Origin: Porphyrobacter sp. UBA7686
GTDB lineage: Bacteria; Pseudomonadota; Alphaproteobacteria; Sphingomonadales; Sphingomonadaceae
Length of the DNA: 10,770 bases
Direction of reading: 5' to 3'
Assembly (NCBI GenBank): GCA_002482865.1
Contig: DLGU01000006.1
Span: 3,177 to 13,946 of the forward strand
Part shown: in pieces, positions 6,710-10,770 of the stretch
Numbering within the stretch: position 1 is the first letter of the stretch
Layout: each line of letters starts with the position of its first letter
Translations under genes and position numbers: made by a program
Notes under the pieces: generated by a model
What the model was told of the DNA's origin: nothing
Database searches by the model: none
The model's input: only the letters and a program-made list of their open reading frames with translations

Positions 6710-7288
6710 TCAGTCACGTACCTCGACCAGTTCACGCATGGTATCGACCTCACAGCGTGCGCCGGTGCGGGATTGCAGCTTGTCACGCTCAACACACAGA
6801 CGCCCGTCCTTGTTCTTCTCGACATAGAAGCCGGAGTAGAAGTCACGGGCGCGGCACGATTTTTCGAGATTGACCGAGATCATCCGCCGGTCACGCAGGA
6901 ACAATACAAGTCGGTTGCCGCTGCCGGTCTGAACGCCAGCAATCCCGTCAAGCGCGACGCATTTTTCCTTGCCGCCCTCCTCGAATTGCGGAGCAACCGC
7001 TCGCTGCGGCAGGTCAGCCAGCAAACTCCGGCGGGAAGTTGCCGATTGCGGGGCAATCCGGACAACGACACGCTGCTCGATGCGCACCTGTCGCACGATG
7101 GAGGACTGGCGCAGGGCTGAAAGCGGATTGACCGCGACGGGCTCAGTCGGCTCTTGCCCTGCTGCTGCCGCATCACATTGCGGCGCCGACACCGCCGATT
7201 CCGAGCCATTGCCCGCCACATTACTTGCCTCTGCCACCAGAGGCAGCAACAGCGTCAACGGCGCTGCAAGGGCAAACAGGCTGTGCAT
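6710..7288 (-). CDS. Exported Cys-containing protein of unknown function
   Basis: A 192-residue protein I recognise only as a style of sphingomonad hypothetical protein. MHSLFALAAPLTLLLPLVAEASNVAG is an evident signal sequence with cleavage near residues 20-26, so the mature protein is likely periplasmic. Residues 27-60 are low-complexity Ala/Glu/Ser/Pro. Residues 65-192 form the folded part, with KCVALDGIAGVQTG (109-122), NRLVLFLRDRR (125-135), LEKSCRARDFYSGFYVEK (141-158) and GRLCVERDKLQSRTGARC (162-179). Four cysteines here (110, 145, 165, 179) could form two disulfides after export. The best Shine-Dalgarno match (AGGAG) is about 14 bases from the ATG, farther than usual, and lies in a small GGAG-AATC-CTCC palindrome that could mask it. 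No other in-frame start fits the signal peptide. The gene is divergent from the FAD-dependent dehydrogenase gene. Confidence 0.72.
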   Translation of the reverse strand: MHSLFALAAPLTLLLPLVAEASNVAGNGSESAVSAPQCDAAAAGQEPTEPVAVNPLSALRQSSIVRQVRIEQRVVVRIAPQSATSRRSLLADLPQRAVAPQFEEGGKEKCVALDGIAGVQTGSGNRLVLFLRDRRMISVNLEKSCRARDFYSGFYVEKNKDGRLCVERDKLQSRTGARCEVDTMRELVEVRD

Positions 7289-7353
7289 GGAAGGGGAGGA
7301 TTCTCCTGGAAACGAGCAATTTCAGCAAACGCGCAGCGCATAAATGGCGCGTC

Positions 7354-7379
7354 GGGGATGCGGTAGCCGTAGCATCCCC
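7354..7379. repeat. Perfect 8-bp inverted repeat between divergent genes
   Basis: GGGGATGC (7354-7361) and its exact complement GCATCCCC (7372-7379) are separated by 10 bases, with arm centres 18 bases apart. The repeat lies between the exported protein gene (start 7288, minus) and the dehydrogenase gene (start 7462, plus). No T-run follows on either strand, which argues against an intrinsic terminator. The repeat ends two bases before a possible -35 box (7382), a usual place for a dimeric activator or repressor. The arms are seen directly; the operator role is inferred. Confidence 0.5.
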
Positions 7380-7381
7380 AA

Positions 7382-7410
7382 TTGAACCATGCCTTAACTG
7401 TCCGTCAGAT
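7382..7410 (+). promoter_or_regulatory. Possible sigma-70 promoter of the dehydrogenase gene
   Basis: TTGAAC (7382-7387) and TCAGAT (7405-7410) are 17 bases apart. The -35 match is fair and the -10 match is weak. Transcription would begin near 7417, leaving a leader of about 45 bases that contains the GGAGG at 7452-7456. Confidence 0.25.
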
Positions 7411-7461
7411 GAGGACGAAAGCGGTGGCAAAATCATCGCAGAGTGTGGCATGGAGGCAACA

Positions 7462-8961
7462 ATGAACCACCCTACCCCGCCCTCTCGCGCTCACGCCGAG
7501 GCCTTCCTTGCCGAGGCCGCAGCCCTGCTGGGCGTGCGCGGTCTGACCACCGATCCCGAGCGGGTGGATGCTTGGCTGACGGACTGGCGCGGGCGCTACA
7601 CCGGCCGCGCGCTGGCCCTCGCCTCGCCCGCCTCGACCGCCGAGGTTTCCGCATTGGTAAAGCTCTGCGCCGCGTATGGCGTGCCGATCGTTCCGCAGGG
7701 CGGCAACAGTGGCATGGCAGGCGGCGCAACCCCCGACGCGAGCGGCACGGCGATCCTGCTTTCGCTGCGGCGCATGGATCGGATTCGGCAGGTTGATCCA
7801 GCCACCGGCCAAGCCGTGTGCGAGGCTGGTGTGATCCTCCAGTCCTTGCACGATGCCGCCGATGCCGCCGGGCTGCGCTTCCCACTTACGCTCGGCGGCA
7901 AAGGATCGGCCACCATCGGCGGGTTGATCGCGACCAATGCGGGCGGCACGCAAGTGCTGCGCCACGGCACCATGCGCGCGCAGGTGCTGGGGCTGGAGGC
8001 GGTGTTGGCGTCGGGAGAGGTGCTGGACCTGATGACCCCGCTCAAGAAGGACAATCGCGGGTTTGATCTCAAGCAGTTGCTGATCGGCTCGGAAGGGACG
8101 CTCGGCATTATTACGGCTGCCTGTCTCAGGTTGCTACCTGCGCCGATTGGTCGGGCGACGGCGTGGGTGGGCCTTGGCGGGATCGTCGATGCGCGAACGC
8201 TGCTGCGGCAGATGGAGCGCGCGCTGGGCGAGGCACTCGAAGGGTTCGAGGTCGTCCCGGCGCATTGCCTTGCCTCGGTCCTCGCGCATCAGCCAACGGC
8301 CCGCGCACCGCTGACCGAGCCGCATGAATGGAACGCGTTGATTGAGTGCATATCCCCCACTCAGGATAGCGCCGCCTTGCGCGATCGGCTCGAAGCGGCG
8401 CTTGGCGCAGCGCTGGAGCAGGGGCTCATCGCCGATGCCGTGATCGCCGCCAGTGACACCCAGGCCGAAGCGTTCTGGGCCCTGCGCGACGGCATATCAG
8501 CCGCAGAGCGCGCGCTTGGCCCGGCCATGCAGCACGATATCTCGGTGCCGGTCGAGAAAATGCCCGAATTCATCCTTGCCGCTGCGCCCGCGATTGAGGA
8601 CGCGTTCCCTGGCACACGCGCGGTCGCTTTTGGCCACCTGGGCGATGGCAACGTCCATTTTCACGTCCTCGCCCCCGAAGGCGCCGTGCGCGGGGTGTGG
8701 GAGGAGGCAGACGGCAAGGACGTCAGCGCGCGAGTTTATGACCTCGTGACGCAATGGGGCGGCTCGATCAGCGCCGAACATGGGATCGGGCAGATGAAGG
8801 TCGAAGAGCTCGCCCGCCTGCACGATCCGGTCGCGCTGGCCTTGATGGCGCAGGTCAAAGCGGCGCTTGATCCGGGCAATCTGCTCAATCCGGGCAAACT
8901 CCTCCTCAGCCCGCCTGAACGCGAAGCCGCACGGCTTGCGCGCACGGCGGCAAAGGCTTAA
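7462..8961 (+). CDS. FAD-linked D-2-hydroxy acid dehydrogenase (D2HGDH/DLD/GlcD family)
   Basis: A 499-residue flavoprotein oxidising D-2-hydroxy acids such as D-2-hydroxyglutarate or D-lactate to 2-oxo acids, passing electrons to a carrier. The N-terminal PCMH-type FAD domain has PQGGNSGMAGG (78-88), TLGGKGSATIGG (143-154), TNAGG (158-162) and LIGSEGTLGIIT (207-218). The C-terminal domain has HDISVP (358-363), GHLGDGNVHFHV (391-402), SAEHGIG (437-443) and DPGNLLNPGK (470-479). By analogy with characterised D-2-hydroxyglutarate dehydrogenases, H392, H399 and E439 would bind the divalent metal and H440 would act in catalysis. ATG 7462 is chosen because GGAGG lies 5 bases before it; the ATG at 7450 overlaps that ribosome site. 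The family resemblance is strongest to D2HGDH, where the enzyme recycles the by-product of SerA, but no serine-biosynthesis neighbour is present, so the substrate is not settled. No signal peptide is seen. Confidence 0.9.
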   Translation: MNHPTPPSRAHAEAFLAEAAALLGVRGLTTDPERVDAWLTDWRGRYTGRALALASPASTAEVSALVKLCAAYGVPIVPQGGNSGMAGGATPDASGTAILLSLRRMDRIRQVDPATGQAVCEAGVILQSLHDAADAAGLRFPLTLGGKGSATIGGLIATNAGGTQVLRHGTMRAQVLGLEAVLASGEVLDLMTPLKKDNRGFDLKQLLIGSEGTLGIITAACLRLLPAPIGRATAWVGLGGIVDARTLLRQMERALGEALEGFEVVPAHCLASVLAHQPTARAPLTEPHEWNALIECISPTQDSAALRDRLEAALGAALEQGLIADAVIAASDTQAEAFWALRDGISAAERALGPAMQHDISVPVEKMPEFILAAAPAIEDAFPGTRAVAFGHLGDGNVHFHVLAPEGAVRGVWEEADGKDVSARVYDLVTQWGGSISAEHGIGQMKVEELARLHDPVALALMAQVKAALDPGNLLNPGKLLLSPPEREAARLARTAAKA

Positions 8962-9037
8962 GGGCCGCGCTTTCGACAGCGGGAGCAATCCTTTTCCGCT
9001 GAGGGGATCAACCACCACCGTTTTCGGAGACGATGTC

Positions 9038-9832
9038 ATGGCCAGCGCGCCGCAACCGCAACTTCCGTTGTTCTACAAGGACCTTCTGCCGCTCAACAGC
9101 CGCGACCATGCGGACTGGAAAGCCGGCACGCTTGAAAGCGCAGCCTATCTCGCCGCAACCCATGCGATCCCGCTGACTTCGGACGAATTCGTCGATGCAC
9201 AGCGCAATTACCCGATCGTCTTCACCGCTGGTGACAGCCCGCTGCCGATCGCGCTGTTCGGCCTCAATGAAGGCGTGAACACCTTCGTGGGCGACGACAT
9301 GAAGATCAACGAGGTCGTCTATCTTCCCGCCTATGCGCGTCGTTACCCCTTCATCCTCGCCAAGCTCCAGCCGACCAGCGAAGACATGTCGCTGTGCTTC
9401 GATCCGTCTGCCGGCCTGATCGGCAAGATGGACGAAGGCCTGGCGATGTTCGACGAAGCCGGCCAGCCGACCGAATACACGCAGGGCGTGCTCGAATTCT
9501 GCCGCCGCTTCGAAGAAGCCGGCCAGCGCACCAAGCTGTTCATGGACGAACTCGCCAAGCTCGACGTCCTGATGGACGGCGAAATTGCGATCACCCGCAA
9601 TGACATGCCCGATACGCCGTTCATCTATCGCGGCTTCCGCATGGTTGACGAAGCCAAGCTGCGCGAACTGCCGGCCGACAAGCTGGAAGAGCTCACCAAG
9701 AACGGCATGCTGATGCTGATCTATGCGCACCTGTTCTCACTGAACCTGATGCGCTCGCTGTTCGAACGCCAGCTTGCACAGGGCAAGGTGCCAGCACCTG
9801 GTCAGGGCGCCGCAGCCCCCGCGCTCAATTAA
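9038..9832 (+). CDS. SapC family protein
   Basis: A 264-residue protein with GGAGA beginning 12 bases upstream of the ATG. It has SapC-family features throughout: YKDLLPLNSRDHADWKA (13-29), SDEFVDAQRNYPIVFTAG (48-65), PIALFGLNEGVNTFV (70-84), VVYLPAYARRYPF (93-105), and a C-terminal segment from about 209 to 246 containing KLEELTKNGMLMLIYAHL. The family is named after an S-layer-associated Campylobacter protein, but its biochemical role is not settled. In many Alphaproteobacteria sapC lies beside TonB-dependent receptors and tryptophan-halogenase-like genes; neither is present here. No signal peptide or membrane helix is visible. Codon choice is very regular (CTG, GAA, AAG, ATC dominate), suggesting high expression. 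The gene is 76 bases after the dehydrogenase gene and is followed by a strong terminator, so it may be read alone or with that gene. Confidence 0.9.
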   Translation: MASAPQPQLPLFYKDLLPLNSRDHADWKAGTLESAAYLAATHAIPLTSDEFVDAQRNYPIVFTAGDSPLPIALFGLNEGVNTFVGDDMKINEVVYLPAYARRYPFILAKLQPTSEDMSLCFDPSAGLIGKMDEGLAMFDEAGQPTEYTQGVLEFCRRFEEAGQRTKLFMDELAKLDVLMDGEIAITRNDMPDTPFIYRGFRMVDEAKLRELPADKLEELTKNGMLMLIYAHLFSLNLMRSLFERQLAQGKVPAPGQGAAAPALN

Positions 9833-9880
9833 TTCAGCTGGCCGGGGCGGCAACGCTCCGGCGCTGGTTTGCGAAACATG

Positions 9881-9915
9881 ACGGGCAGGTAGGCCATGGG
9901 CCGCCTGCCCGTTTT
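9881..9915 (+). terminator. Strong Rho-independent terminator after sapC-family gene
   Basis: ACGGGCAGG (9881-9889) pairs perfectly with CCTGCCCGT (9904-9912), followed by T residues at 9912-9915. The stem continues inward through a T-G wobble and GGCC/GGCC (9892-9895 with 9899-9902) around an ATG loop, with one bulged A. It lies 48 bases after the SapC-family stop. Read on the minus strand, the same hairpin lies about 25 bases after the amidohydrolase stop and is followed by CATGTTTC, so it may also serve that gene, though less well. Confidence 0.85.
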
Positions 9916-9936
9916 GCGTTTGGATGGGTCAGCGCG

Positions 9937-10770
9937 CTACTCGGCGGCTTGGCGCAGGCCTTCATTGCCGCCGAGCAGGGCGGTTTCAGCCCCCAGCTCG
10001 CGGGTCAGGGCGGCGAGCTGTGCGGCCACAGCGGGCAGGCCCGGCCCCGGCTCGGCCATCTGCCGATCAAGATAGGTCGCTCGGCACACTTCGATCTGCA
10101 TCGCATGAACGCCCGCTTGCGGTTTCCCGTGGCGATCGAGGACATAGCCGCCCGAATAGGGTCGGTTCTGCGCTGCGGAGACACCGCGCGTTTCCAGATG
10201 GGTGAGCGCCCGGCCCATCAGCGCCGTATGGCACGATGCCCCGAACCGGTCTCCCAGCACGAACACCGGCGCGCGCGCTTCGCCATCGGTCGGACGGAGC
10301 GGCGGCATGGAGTGCAGGTCGATCAGCAGCGCGGCGCCCCACTCGGCGCGAATCTGCGCGAGCGCTGCATCGAGCGCGGCGTGATAGGCGCGGTGAATCC
10401 CCTCAATCCGCGCATCAAGTTCAGTCGGAGCAAGCCGTCCGCGCCAGATCTCGCCCGATCCCGGCAGGCGGCGCGGCACGAGCCCCAGTCCGCTGCGTGC
10501 GCGGGCGTTGCTCCGCTGACCCGGCTCTGACGTCATGACGCCTTCGGGTCGTCCACCCTCGATCATGTCCCAGTCGATATCGTCCTCGGCGCGGTTGAGA
10601 TCGAGCAGCGCGCGCGGCGCATGGGCGACCAGCAGCGCCGCGCCCGTCTCGCGCGCAATCGCCACACCGAGCCGGTCGGCATGGCGATCCTCCAACCGCA
10701 GCTGCGCCAACGCGGAATCGCGCATCCGGGCGGTGATCGCGGCAGGATAGGCGCGCCCCGCATGCGGGAC
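9937..10770 (-). CDS. N-formylglutamate amidohydrolase family protein (5' end missing)
   Basis: The visible 277 codons end at TAG (9939-9937), and the frame is still open at the window edge. An internal ATG at 10725 is not the start: the upstream codons read VPHAGRAYP, the conserved N-terminal motif of this family, so probably only a few to some tens of residues are missing. Other family motifs are LEDRHADRLG (26-35), LLDLNRAEDDIDW (55-67), LLIDLHSMPPL (148-158), FVLGDRFGASC (170-180), NRPYSGGYV (202-210) and HAMQIEVCRATYLD (222-235). Family members cleave N-formyl-L-glutamate to formate and glutamate at the end of one histidine-degradation route (HutG of Pseudomonas). The His of the VPHAG motif and of DLHSMP are likely metal ligands. 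No other hut gene is in the window, and uncharacterised relatives are common, so the exact substrate is uncertain. It is convergent with the SapC-family gene across the shared hairpin. Confidence 0.88.
   Translation of the reverse strand, partial: VPHAGRAYPAAITARMRDSALAQLRLEDRHADRLGVAIARETGAALLVAHAPRALLDLNRAEDDIDWDMIEGGRPEGVMTSEPGQRSNARARSGLGLVPRRLPGSGEIWRGRLAPTELDARIEGIHRAYHAALDAALAQIRAEWGAALLIDLHSMPPLRPTDGEARAPVFVLGDRFGASCHTALMGRALTHLETRGVSAAQNRPYSGGYVLDRHGKPQAGVHAMQIEVCRATYLDRQMAEPGPGLPAVAAQLAALTRELGAETALLGGNEGLRQAAE

Noticed and set aside
7225..7461. N-terminal extension of the FAD-linked dehydrogenase upstream of 7462
   Set aside because: It would overlap the divergent exported-protein gene; GGAGG is placed 5 bases before ATG 7462 and the protein from there has the family's normal length.
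1..10770. Search for CRISPR arrays, tRNA/rRNA genes, insertion sequences, phage or toxin-antitoxin genes
   Set aside because: By eye I found no regularly spaced repeats, cloverleaf sequence, transposase motif or small paired genes anywhere in the window.

Overview
The window is GC-rich chromosomal DNA with third positions strongly biased to G or C. The gene families point to an alphaproteobacterium, most likely order Sphingomonadales (Erythrobacter/Porphyrobacter-like). The indicators are a SapC-family protein, a GTTC-N7-GTTC SOS-box candidate of the alphaproteobacterial type before uvrD, a RhlE helicase with an Arg/Glu-rich tail, and small exported proteins of a sphingomonad style. The taxonomy is inferred from families and recalled sequence style; no rRNA or other marker is present.

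Layout from left to right. Positions 1-1022 (+) hold the 3' end of an RsuA/RluB-type pseudouridine synthase with a long basic tail, coupled by an ATGA overlap to rsmD, so this is an rRNA-modification operon. Positions 1019-1498 (-) hold a small exported Pro-rich protein that meets rsmD tail to tail. Positions 1772-4084 (+) hold UvrD/PcrA DNA helicase with a candidate LexA site just before its start. Positions 4164-5081 (+) hold an exported protein resembling the ChaN/EreA/Tiki superfamily. Positions 5085-6566 (-) hold a RhlE-type DEAD-box RNA helicase. Positions 6710-7288 (-) hold a small exported Cys-containing protein of unknown function. Positions 7462-8961 (+) hold a D-2-hydroxyglutarate/D-lactate dehydrogenase-type flavoprotein, divergent from the previous gene. 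Positions 9038-9832 (+) hold a SapC-family protein, followed by a strong terminator. Positions 9937-10770 (-) hold an N-formylglutamate amidohydrolase-family protein whose 5' end lies beyond the window.

The genes form short units rather than one pathway: RNA modification and remodelling (pseudouridine synthase, RsmD, RhlE), DNA repair (UvrD), and metabolism (flavoprotein dehydrogenase, formylglutamate hydrolase). To these are added three predicted exported proteins of unclear role and a SapC protein. No gene-free stretch exceeds 300 bases; the longest is 1499-1771.

I saw no mobile element, CRISPR array, tRNA or rRNA gene, prophage gene or toxin-antitoxin pair. The window reads as ordinary core or near-core chromosome, and I do not see a new multi-gene system. 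The items most worth a second look are the SOS-box candidate, the three exported proteins, and the perfect inverted repeat between the divergent genes at 7354-7379.
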